From Papilionanthe hookeriana x Papilionanthe teres (lineage: Eukaryota > Streptophyta > Magnoliopsida > Asparagales > Orchidaceae): 64,000 nucleotides of DNA. The position numbers were made by a program, and so were the translations under genes. Each line of letters starts with the position of its first letter. The stretch's first letter is position 1. Below the pieces are notes generated by a model. That model was not told where the DNA came from and made no database searches. It worked only from the letters and a program-made list of their open reading frames with translations. Below, piece by piece: positions 37,101 to 47,451 of this stretch. Where the stretch lies: NCBI GenBank assembly GCA_022702705.1, contig CM040424.1, positions 79,549,452-79,613,451 of the forward strand, read 5' to 3'.

Positions 37101-39325
37101 AAATCACAATCAACTAATATAAGTGTAGCATCCTAAAAACTTTCTAATTTTATAGTAGGAAGCTTAATATGCATCCTAGAATTTAAGATTACTTGCTCAT
37201 TTGATAGACCCAACAAAGACAACAGACATTAAATAATTCGTGGCACCTACTCAAATAATGTTGTAGCTAAATGGCACAAGACAGTAAACATACCTTCTAC
37301 AACATTTGGGGTAGTTTGGGCGCCTTGTCGCGTTAGGATGTCAAATTTTTTTATTTAAAGCGGTTCAATTTTAAAATTAAATGTTGCATTATTTTTTCTT
37401 ACATTATGACCTCTTAGAATGTTGTTTTGTAATTGAGATGGTAAAATTAGTTTCTCTGCACATGATTTATGAGAGAGTTGTCTTGGTTTCTCTTACTTAA
37501 CATCTTAGTCATTCTTCTCCAGCTCTTCTGCACTTTGTGATTATTGTTTGTTATAGTTTGTTAACTCCAATGCAATTGATATTTGTCTGTAATTGCGCAT
37601 GAATGATGAATACTTTTGCTCCACTTTTACTACAATTTTGTTCAACTATCGCCCTAACTTGTGCTAGCATGAATCACTAGTTTAGGTTGGCCATTGTTTA
37701 ATTTTTTGCAGGGACCATCTGGAGAGCTACGCTAGTGACTACACTATTCAAGTCTTGATTGGTTATTGTTCAGTTTACATTTTCATGCAAACTTTCATGA
37801 TTCCAGGGACAATTTTCATGTCCCTGCTTGCTGGTGCCCTTTTTGGAGTGTTTCGAGGCGTAGCTTTGGTGGTTTTTGCCGCCACTGCCGGTGCATCATC
37901 ATGTTATTTTCTATCGAAGTTGATAGGAAGGCCCCTTGCCTTCTCACTATGGCCAGACAAACTTGGATATTTCCAAGCACAGGTAAATACTGGTTTCTCT
38001 CTCTCTATATCTCTTAATGAGGGTAAATGAAAATACAAGAAATGAAAACTTTTCTCAATACAAGGTTTTTCTCACTCAAAATGAACTGTTGTAGAGAAAA
38101 CAATCAACTTAGGGCCTGTAAGTTTTGTGAAAAAATGAATGTGGTGTAATTGAAATATATTATATTTGAAAATTTTTGGACTTGTTTTGGTTTGATGCAA
38201 AATAAATGTTAAGAGCTTAGATTTTATATTAGAAGAAAAATGAAATCAATATAAATGATAGGCAATGGTGGGTGTCTGCTGTCGATGATGGCCCATAGTT
38301 TATAGTTTATTTGAAAATCTCTCAAATCTAACTAATTCAAAATACATCAGTTTTTAACTGCAAGGGGAATCAGAAGTTCTTCAAAAATTTATGCTGCATT
38401 TCGTTTTCATCTTGATTCATTTTACAAGATAAAAATTCATCAAACTAAATAATTTATTTTTCTTTTTTCCCCTAGTTTTTTGAAAAGAACGCTTTAGCTT
38501 GTGAAATAATAACTTTCTATTTGTCACAATAACATCTATTGTCCAAGTTCTTGAACACATTGCGAAATTCTTCAGAATATCTCTTAAACTTTAAACATAA
38601 TTCGTGAAAATATTTCTATATGTTTATGTGAGCAGTCTAATAATCTTAAGATCGACGCTGAGCATGTTTTTCATTCTTTTTCTCAATTTCTGCAGGTCTC
38701 TAAAAGAAGGGAAAAATTACTGAACTACATGCTTTTCCTCAGAGTCACACCTACCTTGCCAAACACTTTCATCAACGTTGCTTCACCAATAGTAGATGTA
38801 CCCTATCATATATTCTTTTTAGCAACCTTTATTGGGCTCATACCCGCTGCTTATGTCACAGTCAGGGTACCATTCACCTCTGCTTTTGATTATTCATTTC
38901 TATTACACAATTTGTATGTATTTATGCATCTCACACCATCGCAACTAAACTTTCATATTTACACACATGATGCCCAAATGTTTAATATCACAAAAAATAA
39001 CACACTATCGCCACTCTTCAAGTGTGAAATGGGTTTAAAGCACTAAAGTATTTGTACGTAAATATGAAAGTATAGTTGTGAGATATGTAAATACATAACA
39101 ATTGTGTGCTACATATGTAAATTTCCCAAAATAGTGTCTCCTAACTCGCATATTCCAATGCAGGCCGGAATTGCCCTGGGAGAACTAAGATCAATTGGTG
39201 ACCTCTATGACTTCCAATCCATAGCAACTTTGTTCCTTATCGGTATCGTTTCGGTAACACCGACGTTATTTAGCAAGAATCAGATGGCAGAATGTGAAGC
39301 TAACTCCAAACTCATGTTTAACTGA
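24408..39325 (+). CDS. VTT-domain (TMEM41/DedA-like) membrane protein, four exons
   Basis: Exons are 24408-24577, 37712-37982, 38696-38866 and 39164-39325, giving 257 aa; all junctions are GT/AG and the frame is kept. It begins MGKGSTKFPLSGWE, with a first membrane segment at about residues 14-34, then the plant-conserved MPPSDYSFLKLPRTIDEL. Exon 2 carries the VTT core (QTFMIPGTIFMSLLAGALFG, then TAGASSCYFLSKLIG). Exon 3 has LFLRVTPTLPNTFINVASP, and exon 4 has AGIALGELRSIGDLYDFQSI. This is the layout of Arabidopsis At1g71940-type proteins. By family knowledge, animal TMEM41B/VMP1 are ER scramblases needed in autophagy; a similar role here is inference. Intron 1 is 13,134 bp and full of transposons, yet the coding exons are intact. 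Its length is close to that of relatives. Confidence 0.93.
24578..29208. other. VTT intron 1, left part: no feature recognised
   Basis: T-rich intron sequence in its first 2.5 kb, consistent with original intron. From 27.6 to 29.2 kb the composition changes and resembles decayed repeat DNA, but no coding signal, terminus or duplication could be fixed. Confidence 0.5.
29217..29974. mobile_element. hAT-type element with 8-bp duplication, about 758 bp
   Basis: Termini are CAGAGTGGTA... and ...GTACCCCTG (inverse CAGGGGTAC). Flanks are TTTATAAT (29209-29216) and ATTATAAT (29975-29982), 7 of 8 identical. Near the ends are 'gaacaaacattt' and 'cgagctgaacacgaac' words like the other hAT MITEs. Two right-arm copies of the palindromic MITE family (about 29475-29545 and 29590-29650) are inserted inside. 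It is non-autonomous, with no transposase. Confidence 0.7.
29851..30473 (+). repeat. recent tandem duplication, two 301-bp units
   Basis: Unit 1 (29851-30151) and unit 2 (30173-30473) are identical except two substitutions (GGGTTCGCTCGAAC versus GGGCTCGCTCAAAC). The offset is exactly 322 bp. The 21-bp joint (30152-30172) repeats GTGTTTTTTATGAGCTATTT again. The unit includes the right end of the hAT element and the start of a Tourist-like sequence (TTTGTTTGGGCAGCTGCAGC). Confidence 0.95.
31065..31096. repeat. (TA)n microsatellite, about 32 bp
   Basis: TA alternation inside VTT intron 1. Confidence 0.95.
31160..31877. other. GC-rich island 1 in VTT intron 1, ending in a Tourist-like terminus
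   Basis: CpG-rich, gene-like sequence in an AT-rich intron. It ends CACCCAAACGCACCC followed by TAA, like the end of Tourist-type MITEs nearby. Short open frames exist on the + strand (31383-31577 and 31608-31856), but none resembles a known protein. It may be captured host DNA in a non-autonomous transposon. The left end, possibly near 30447, is not established. Confidence 0.35.
32292..32375 (-). mobile_element. RTE LINE 3'-end fragment
   Basis: The - strand reads LLELNENMTLNRAQ and then the AGCCGACCCCACTTAATTGG terminus, as in the copies at 22.3 and 52.7 kb. About 85 bp remain. Confidence 0.7.
32426..32707. mobile_element. Tourist-like (PIF/Harbinger) MITE with TTA duplication
   Basis: It starts GGGCCCGTTTGAGGGCAG and ends CTGCCCCAAACAGATTC, imperfect terminal inverted repeats. 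TTA flanks both sides (32423-32425 and 32708-32710). At 282 bp it is the same family as the element at 52398-52686, sharing 'ttatttggtgcggtg' and 'accgcaccta' interior words. The 3-bp TTA duplication and GGG..GTTTG ends are the Tourist signature. Confidence 0.8.
33340..33714. other. GC-rich island 2 in VTT intron 1, ending in a Tourist-like terminus
   Basis: Strongly CpG-rich (GCGGCCGCCGC, CCGCGGGCCGCGG) and ends GCCAAACGGACCC followed by TTA (33715-33717). On the - strand, an ATG at about 33460 opens MSIGTKTPRRSSSQRRLLTG up to a good GTAAGT donor at about 33398, as if a first exon had been captured. No homology recognised. The left terminus was not found. Confidence 0.35.
34000..37150 (-). 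mobile_element. Ty3/gypsy retrotransposon relic (protease, RT, RNase H, integrase)
   Basis: The - strand keeps the pol order. The protease-end motif FDIMFGLTF...VSHLPAKSEIYIHG lies near 37060-36960. Reverse transcriptase lies at about 36660-36330 (FVWKKDG, then NKYNLPRTNDLFD, then IDLRSQYHQLKTK, then YEFPLMLLGLKNV). RNase H end DYDLQIQYHSRSSNIMIDAF is near 35720-35640, and an integrase zinc-finger/core start (SLSIPKWE, then IIDFMGW) near 35170-35110. A C-terminal integrase-like reading lies at 34969-34766. Stops and frameshifts are frequent. LTRs were not identified. It fills the right quarter of VTT intron 1. Confidence 0.8.
38895..39127. mobile_element. palindromic MITE copy occupying VTT intron 3
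   Basis: The left arm (about 38895-38960, with ACTAAACTTTCATATTTACA) and right arm (about 39052-39125, with TAAATATGAAAGTATAGTTG) are inverted. It covers about 233 of the 297 bp of intron 3 (38867-39163), leaving both splice sites outside. Confidence 0.7.
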
Positions 39326-39819
39326 TGGCTCGACCACATTCTGATTTTCATTCATTTTTTTCTTTCAATTTCTGTTGTATATATAACTTAAGTTTCTATA
39401 ACTGGCCAGTTTCTCTACTATGTGGTGTCAGGTATCAAGTGTTAATACTCCAAGCTGCTCATTGTACATGCCATCCTGTCCTGCAATCAAGTTCTTGTTT
39501 ATTCATCCTCAGGTACTGAGATGAAAGTTTAATTTATTCGTTCATTCTGCTTTAGACTATAAATATGCGAAATGTGGATAGTGGATTACTTATGAGATAA
39601 GTGAAGCAGTTCTTATATATTATCAAGGAGGGGGATTTGGATTTTGGATACATACCACACAATTCTTTCTGTACATACGTAACTCTTAAAACTTTTATCA
39701 CATTAAAAATATCATCATTACTAACTTTTTTAAAGGATTCATGCTACAAATTTCACCAACTTGTTAAAGCTGAAATGCAAATTTTCATGGCAACAAAGTG
39801 TAGGTATCAATATCAAACT

Positions 39820-39885
39820 TTAGGACATCAGGTCTTATGTATGCAAATATATAAGAATTGTGTGATAGGCCTGTAAGTTTTACTA
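39820..39885. mobile_element. palindromic MITE, right-arm fragment
   Basis: 'Caaactttaggacatcagg...atataagaattgtgtgatagg' matches the right-arm consensus, just past the VTT gene. Confidence 0.5.
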
Positions 39886-40141
39886 ATTTAAATTTGGGGG
39901 ACCACACAAAAAAAAAAAAAAATAAATAAATAAAAAATACTAATGTTACAGCTGTTGCTCACGAATTGATATGTTGACACTGACGTGAAGAACTATTATT
40001 GAGGATGTGTTGCTGTGTGGTGCGTTGGTGTTGTTGAGTAATACATGTACTTCTATGAATGTCTAACAATCAACATCTAGGAGGTAACCCTAACTCAAGA
40101 AATGTCATGTGAATGAAGCTATTGAGATACATATACACGCA

Positions 40142-40142
<1 letters not shown>

Positions 40143-40180
<38 letters not shown>
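40143..40180. repeat. poly(A) tract, 38 bp
   Basis: Uninterrupted A run directly before (TTA)n and the palindromic MITE copy at 40197. It may be a retroelement tail, but no element body was recognised to its left. Confidence 0.95.
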
Positions 40181-40182
<2 letters not shown>

Positions 40183-40196
40183 ATTATTATTATTTT

Positions 40197-40517
40197 TTGG
40201 GAAATTTACATACATTACACAAAATTCTTGTGTATTTGCATGTCTAATCTTTAAAGTTTGATATTTACATTCACAACATTTGATGGCTTAAATCTCTAAA
40301 TAAAAAGTTTATTTTACTTTTATAAATTTAGTAATAGTGATATTTTTTTGATGAGATATGAAAGATTTGAATGTTGTGTGGGTAAATATGAAAGTTTAGG
40401 TGTTAGATATATAAATTCATAAGAATTGTGGGGTATGTATGTAAATAATCTTGTTATATGAAAAATTAATAGATATATAAATTCATAAGAATTGTGGGGT
40501 ATGTATGTAAATAATCT
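40197..40517. mobile_element. palindromic MITE with duplicated right end
   Basis: The left arm is at about 40201-40285 and the right arm at about 40365-40455. The last 50 bp (ATAAATTCATAAGAATTGTG...) are repeated once more at about 40470-40517. Confidence 0.7.
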
Positions 40518-40659
40518 TATTATATTTTTTTCTCATTTTCTGACAAACGAAAGTGTTGAACTATGTATATTTTGAGTAAAAATAAATAATTTCTTTCTTC
40601 TCTGCAATCAAAGTGTTTCAAAAGCATTTTAAATCCTTCATCTTAGAGATAAAATGTGA

Positions 40660-40951
40660 AATGAATATATCCCGTGATAGGGTTGATGTACGTCCTGTGG
40701 CGGATAAAATTAAATTCATCTTAGATAGTTTAGTTACATTAAATGTCGACAATCTATGATCCGGTTAGAAAAGTAGATGTTTTAGATTCGACTTATATTA
40801 ATAAAGACACGCAGGTATGATAAGACTTGGGCATACTGTATAAAAAATGATCTTAATTTATTAGATTTAAATGAAACTAAGACACTTAATAGGATATAAT
40901 GGCGAAAAAAGAATTCATATATCTGATCCCAATAAATGCTTCTTGTTGTTT
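40660..40951 (+). mobile_element. RTE LINE 3'-end fragment, decayed
   Basis: It parallels the 21.8-22.3 kb copy (GATAAAATTA, GTAGATGTTTTAGATTC, CTTAATTTATTAGATTTAAA) and ends in a short (TTG)n. Many indels. Confidence 0.75.
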
Positions 40952-41664
40952 ATCACTGCAAAAACAATATTACGAAATCTTTCTCATCATCGAATTAAAT
41001 TTTGTTAGAATGTAGGAATTGCAATAAATTAGTCCGGATCTCCGCCTCAACATTAATGAAATAAGAAAAGATTTTAAAATTAAAAAGAAATCAATTATTA
41101 TGGATGGGACCAGAGAGTCAACTTGCAATTTTTTGAAGATCGATCCCTTGGCGTCACTGTAGAAATTGAAAAAAGAAAAGCATCGATAAGGGCAAATCCA
41201 CCTACTCTAGCTACTTGTTCAATCAAGATAATAAAAAAAATTATCTATATATATACAATTTCTTTGAAAGGAGAAATTATTTATTAATCATTCGATCCAA
41301 GAATTCCACACATAATAAAGTAATTTTTTTTCTGATAAGTTTTTAATTTTACTAAATAAAATAAATAATATTTCATGAATCTTATCAATTTTAATTGAAA
41401 TACATAAAGATCAGTTTATATGAAGAATTGGATTAAAGACATAAATTGTTAACATTAAATAAATAATTAATTAAGCTTGATCAACAATAAAATTATCATT
41501 GCCTGAATATAAATTTAATGTAGACCGAATTTAATCTTAACATTTTAACAATGATTTATAAAATATTTCAGTAATACCACGCATCAAGTACATACTCAAC
41601 TGATGTCCACAAAATAATTGCCCACCCATCATTCAAGCTACGTGAAGTCACCTATTTAGGTTTC

Positions 41665-41775
41665 ATCCCTGAAGATTTACATAAATACCACGTAATTCTT
41701 ATACATAAAAAAAAACAAAGGTTTATATAGTAAATATGTAGAAATATAAAAATTATGTCGTGAATATAAAATGCC
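41665..41775. mobile_element. palindromic MITE, short copy
   Basis: Inverted short arms 'gatttacataaataccacgtaattctta' and 'aaaaattatgtcgtgaatataaaatgcccc' with most of the interior lost. Confidence 0.45.
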
Positions 41776-42321
41776 CCCTTTATTTTTAATAATTGCATGT
41801 TATCCCATTGACATAGTCAAACATAGAAATTCATTTTTTTCAAATTCGGATGACATTTTAAATTTGTGTAATGATAAAAGTAGACTAAATTCAATAAATA
41901 TACATACAGTCTTAATTTCAAAACAGCACCAACGGCAACGGCTACATCACCATTCGTTATTACAATACGGTAGCTCTGAAAACTCAACTCCTATTTCAGT
42001 TATTCACAATCAACACTCCTCTCATCTCAACAGGAAGTAAACAGTTTCAAATCAAATTTTGGGTCCGACAGTGGCTCCTCAATGCGTTACAGATCGAATC
42101 CTACAATCATTAGACATTCTTCCCTTAATTTTTTTGATCTCATGGTTCTAAAATTCATCCTCTAAGAATTTGATCGGACATCAGAAGCAAATTATCATTC
42201 CCTTAAAAATCCTTTCAGATCCAATCTCCTCTTTACCCATTGCAGCCTTGAGCCCGTCAGTTACTTCTATACAGTCTCCCAAGAATCTACAGAAAGTACA
42301 GATCCACGCCGTTCATTATCG

Positions 42322-43281
42322 TCAGCAGACTTCCACAAATGGCGAGGATGAAGCCACCATCCCCTCCCCTTCCTCCTCCTCTGCGTCCCATAGAAAATGC
42401 GCATAGGACCCCAGCACATAGCTGCCCAAAACACTCACCCCATCACAAATTTATTTTCCACAGAAGACTGTGAGAGTTGCGCAAGAGAAAGAGAAAGAGA
42501 GAGAGTACCAATCATCAGGGGAGGCCTCCACGGCGCGCGCATGGTAGGCCTCGGCGCGCTCGCAGTCCTTCTGAGTATCCCAAATCAATCGAGCATACCG
42601 CGACAGCACTTCACCGTCATCTGGGCAGGCAAGGATCGCCCTCCCGTAGCAATCCTCGGCCTTCTTTAAATCCCCTCCAACCTTCCATTTTAAAAGAAAA
42701 AAATCAGAAAAACTAAATCAGGATTCCTAAATGGTGATTGATTCTTTATTTCGTTTTCTTTCTATTACCTCGTGCAAGAATCTTCCGTAATTGCTCAATA
42801 GCAGCGGATTCTCTGGATCCGCCCTCAGCATCTCCTCGTAATGGTTCTCAATCATCCGATTTCTGGTTTTTTCCTCGTTCCCGCCGTCGCCAAAGTTTCC
42901 TCCCATGCTCTTGTTTCCCTTCCCTTTCCCCGATCCGCCGGAATACTCGACTTCGTTCTTCTCTTTCACCACCACAACTCCGGCGTGCAGATCGTCCTCC
43001 TCCACCGAGGCAAGCAACGCAGACGACGACCATGTTTCTCCTCGCAAGCTCTGGGGAGATGACAACATGAGATCAGTGTCAGATCTGACCCGCCGAAGTT
43101 GATTCGGCTTCACAGCCGACGAAGTGAAGTTTCTCCTCTGCCTCACGTCGAGAGGCATTCTATCTGTCCAGCTCCGGCGATAAAAGGATAATCGGCCGTC
43201 ATGACCGCCGGCCGATGTCGTCGGCCAAACTCCGGTTGACATGGATGCCGTGCGGTTGAGAATCGCTGCTCTCATTGTCAC
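42322..43281 (-). CDS. TPR-like superfamily protein, three exons, 261 aa
   Basis: Exons (- strand) are 43281-42769, 42681-42509 and 42421-42322; introns are GT/AG and the frame is kept. The first 110 residues are low-complexity and basic (MTMRAAILNRTASM...), and could hold an organelle-targeting signal. TPR-like helices follow: NPLLLSNYGRFLHEV, DLKKAEDCYGRAILACPDDG, then ERAEAYHARAVEASPDDC and YVLGSYAHFLWDAEEEE. This is the conserved core of a plant family of small TPR-like proteins whose biochemical function is not known to me; scaffolding is a guess. The second ATG (43275) could also serve as start. The promoter has a TATA box and three G-boxes. Confidence 0.9.
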
Positions 43282-43343
43282 TACTGAAGTTCGACGAGTG
43301 AGATGAGAAGATAGATATCTCTGGTATTTCTCGCTCGTGGTTT

Positions 43344-43356
43344 GCTATTTTATAGG
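43344..43356 (-). promoter_or_regulatory. TATA box of the TPR gene
   Basis: The - strand CCTATAAAATAGC lies about 65 bp before the ATG at 43281, an ideal TATA position. Confidence 0.7.
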
Positions 43357-43425
43357 GCGCTCCTAACGGCGCATGGGGGGGATGGAGATGTAACGGCGTT
43401 AAAGGTTCCGGTACAGCTGTTTCGA

Positions 43426-43509
43426 CACGTGTAGAGGCGCACGTGACTTGCCGTAGTTATCGCCTGGTCGGCGTCGTAGTGGAGCGGACGATGGACAGAG
43501 CGCCACGTG
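43426..43509 (-). promoter_or_regulatory. three CACGTG G-boxes upstream of the TPR gene
   Basis: CACGTG occurs at 43426-43431, 43440-43445 and 43504-43509, 70-160 bp behind the TATA box. Such boxes bind bZIP/bHLH factors and, when paired, often act as abscisic-acid or light-response elements. A regulatory role here is inferred. Confidence 0.55.
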
Positions 43510-43699
43510 TCTGAAACTGTTAACCGCCCCCAGTTTTTTTTCTTCTTATTTGTTAATGAAAGAATCCCCAAATTTTATTGAAAGAAAAAAAAAAGAAAAT
43601 TGATAATAAATTAAGGAAATAATACAACCAAAATTATAATAATCTAAATAAATTCCAAGCAACTAGTCTCTAAACAGAGAGAATGGATTGAAGTAAGCA

Positions 43700-44014
43700 A
43701 TTAGTCTCCTAACGCTCGATCCGAGTATAGGCTTGCTAGACTCGACATCTGTTTGACCTTTCAAATTTGTCCAGAAATCTTTCAAGTGTGGTTTAATGAC
43801 TTGATCTGAACTTGATTTGACTCCGATTTGACTACTTTTTATATCATTAGTTTCGTCTCATCGAGCTGGTCAGTTTGACTATAAATTTGCTAAAATCAAA
43901 GCTCCATATGACTTTTTATCAAATTTTAAACGTTTATTGTTCAAAAGATTGCACTGAAAATCGTGTCGCACCTCGAAATTTGTGCTGGATGATAAAAATT
44001 TGTTGTTAATGTAT
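43700..44014 (+). mobile_element. solo-LTR family, 3' fragment
   Basis: It aligns with the last 310 bp of the LTRs at 2938-3822 and 46156-47451 (TTTGACTATAA, GTGCTGGATGATAAA) and ends at the same GTATCA. The 5' part is missing. Confidence 0.75.
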
Positions 44015-45073
44015 CAGAACCAAATTATCATATAGCTCAAATAAAGAGGATCCACTAATCCAAGTATCAAAGAACAAAAGAACATTAGTTTTGACATTTA
44101 ATTGAAAAAATAAGACATCTTCTAATCTTAAAAACAACTTTAATAAGATCATACCAATATTTAGAGATTATAGAAATAGAATTAATCCAAATGGTATCAT
44201 AACTATGCAAACTCCACTTGGCTAGAGTTAGATTTGAAATACCTTCAAATAATTTAGCTTACATATCAAATTAATTTTATCTTAAGACCTCTAAAAACTT
44301 TAGGAAGAAAAATAGTTTTTCGAGAAATAATAGTTATTTTGATTCTCACTATTATTAGGAAATAGAAATTTATTAATTAAAGAAGTAATCTTCTTCCTAA
44401 TATATTTAGGTAAATAAGTAGAATGAAGCTAACAATAAAGATAACTTTTAATGTTGTAATTAATTTAATTGAAAATGTATAGATAGAACTTTTTTTCTTC
44501 GAGCCGATCAATCATTTATGAAGTTTATCAAATAATAATATGACAATCAATCACATTGAGCTTTGAACAATTAATAGTAATACCAAAGTTTCTGAAACCA
44601 GAGCTTTGATATTCATAACAATAATATTGCATAAAGTCGGCAGCAAAAAGATTCAGAACATCAACATATATTATGAGAATAATAAATAGCAGACTTAGAA
44701 AAGCTAATAACTAAATTAGAAGCATGAATAAAAATATTCAAAACATTAGTAAAGTGATTCGTAATAGGAGCGACATCTTTAAAAGAAACAAGATATTATC
44801 AACATATATAAGATGACCATTTTTATTAAAACTTTGTTGCACTATACTATTGTTCTAGAATGAAATACAGGTTATGATGAGATTTTGGAGCTATCACGTA
44901 TAGTGGAAGAATTAGTACAAATTATGTTGCATTTAATCGGCCAGATCGACATGATTTTGAAACAGGGCCGTCTCATAGAACATATGTTAAAATGCTTCAC
45001 GTCAGTTCGATTAAAATATTTTCGGTACCCTCAGATTATATAAGACCCTCTAGTTATGCACTATAATTAGTAC

Positions 45074-45362
45074 ATCAACAACAACAAAGCCTTAATCCCA
45101 CTAAGTGGGGTCCGCTACATGAATCCTTTTTTCTCCATTGCGTCGTATTTAGTGTTATAGTTTCATTTAATTCTAATAAATTAAGATGATTTTTATACAA
45201 TAAGCCCAAGTCTTCCTAAGTCTACCTCTGCATTTTTTAACATAAATCGAATCTAAAATATCTACTCTCCTAATCAAACCATCAGATGGTCGACACTTAA
45301 TATGACCAAATCATTTAAGGCGACCTACTCTAATTTTGTCCGCAACTGGAGCTACACCAACC
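45074..45362 (-). mobile_element. RTE LINE 3'-end fragment inserted in LINE-C
   Basis: (CAA)n then CCCACTAAGTGGGGTC and complement-strand text for the RTE C-terminus (tctaaaatatctactctcc). Same family as the copies at 22.3 and 52.7 kb, opposite orientation. Confidence 0.8.
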
Positions 45363-46155
45363 TAATCACAATTAGCATATGAGGTTCTATAATTTGACTT
45401 GTAATGGAAAACCACTAATCATGGAGACTTCGATTTAAATTTTTAGTACAATCCAATGTTTGAGTATATTTCTGAACTAAACATGAATTGCAGTACACTA
45501 CAACTTTATTTTTCACCAAATCTCAACGAAGAAATTTTCTGGATGCTACAAGATGCCAAGAATGACACAACTGACAGCGATAATATTTTAAAAAAATTCA
45601 GGAAAATCAGCTTCGACCATTCTGACTGACTGTCTCGAGCGCAATTCCACCTCAACGTAGATGATAATATCTTTTTTGTAAATATTATATTACAAAAATA
45701 TTTAAGTATTTAATAAATTCCACGAATGTTATATTTTGTTTGTTAATTTAATTTGTTCAATTTATTTTTTTATGAACTGAAAATTAATTTTAATAATTTG
45801 TCTTTGTAAATAATAATAATAATAAGAAAGAGATTTAATATGCGTATATCAAAAACTAAAGTTAATATATATATTGTTATATATCAAAGTAATACAAAGT
45901 TAAAAAACAAAGAGAATTTAATAAAATAAAATAAAAAATAAAATAAAGAGATGGGGCACGCCCTAATTCAATATGCACCCGTGGGCACATCCGCTCCTTT
46001 TAAAAATTTTCTCAATCGGTGCTCCTTCCCCTAAATCACTTAAATTACGTGCTCCTTTATATATAATTTTCCATTGAATAAAATCAACAGGGAAACTCAA
46101 TCTAATCATCCTATCATAAAGAAAATTTGATTGAATTTATCAGAAGCCTTAAGAG

Positions 46156-47451
46156 TGATGCGTGCTGGAAAATTTATGGCTGTAGAGTAATGAATTATTG
46201 TCTTAGTGTTGCACGATAATTCAACACACACTCAGGTAAAAGAATAGAAGTAAACAGGAGGAGACATCTCGATTTTTTACGTGAAAAACCCTTGGAATAG
46301 AGAAAAACCACGGGACCTAGCCCAGTTAAAATAATCCAGTATGAATAATGAGTACATAGGTTCATTCTTCTTCTAAATCAGAGAAGATGGAGTTACAAAG
46401 TTGTGTAACTATAATCTGGTTGTAGTTTTTGGTGACATCAGATTGCGAGAGTTATTACTAATTGTTGTGGAAGTAGTGATCTGTCGTGAGTGTTGCAGAT
46501 GGTTGCTCCAGAAGCGTTGATTGGTCAGAGAAACCATAGTAAGCAGCAGTGGACCACGTAGGTTGTAGCTGACGAGTATTAATAACGTCTGTAGGCCGCG
46601 GGGACCAGAATCAGGAGTTGCACGAGCTGTGAACCACACAGTCTGTTGTGGCGAGTATGAATGACATTCGTAGGCCGCAGGGGCTGGAGCCGTGAGCCCA
46701 CGAGCTGATGACAACGTAGATCGTTTTTGCCTCATGAACTGTAGTGATGAGCTTTTGTCTCTCATACGGGAAATGATTATTAGATCTTACAAGTTACAAC
46801 GTCAATTGACGGTCTCCGGTTAGTGGAGGTTGACGGCGATCGACAGTGGTCAACGACGGTCAGTGGTGGCCTACGGTTGCCGGCGGCGATCGACGACGGA
46901 ATGGTGCTGGACTTTAGCTCCTTCTCAGAGCTTCGAGTTCTCTCTGAAACTTCCAGCCTACTCCATCATGAAAGGGGTGGGGCTCTATTTATAATATTAT
47001 GGGTGGAATTAATGCATAAATATGAACCATTTTGATCGGACGGTCCTGAGAGCTTCTTTCGATCATATGGGGTTTAATGGACATTTGAGTGTCTTAATGA
47101 TGTCGGAATTGAGTGATCTTGAGCTCGTTGGATTCGTCTTGTTGAGACGCTCGATTCGAGTATAGACTTGCTAGTGTTGGCATCTGTTTGACCTTCAAAA
47201 TGTATCCAGAAATCTTTCAAGAGTGGTTTAATGACTTGATCTGGCTTAATTTGACTCGGATTGAACTAGCTTTGATATCATTTGGTCGGTCTCGTCGAGC
47301 CGATCAGTTTGACTATAAGTTTACTGAAATCAAAGTATTGGATATCTTTTCATCAAGATTTGAACATCTTTTACTCAAAATATTGTTTTGAGATCTATGT
47401 TGTCTTATCAAGATTCGTGTTGTATAATGAAGATTTGTTTGTGGTGTATCA
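46156..47451 (+). mobile_element. solo LTR (copy 2), 1296 bp, perfect AAGAG duplication
   Basis: It starts TGATGCGTGC and ends GTGTATCA. AAGAG stands on both sides (46151-46155 and 47452-47456). It contains TTTTTACGTGAAAAACCC...CCACGGG near the 5' end, about two copies of a 'gtaggccgcggggac' repeat at 46580-46690, and a GTCGACGA-rich part near 46800-46900. No internal gag/pol is present. It has inserted into the RT of LINE-C, next to the LRKAFD catalytic motif. Confidence 0.9.

Noticed and set aside
42738..43102. Long + strand frames opposite the TPR gene
   Set aside because: They are antisense to exon 1 and lack any domain; the - strand has splice sites and TPR motifs.
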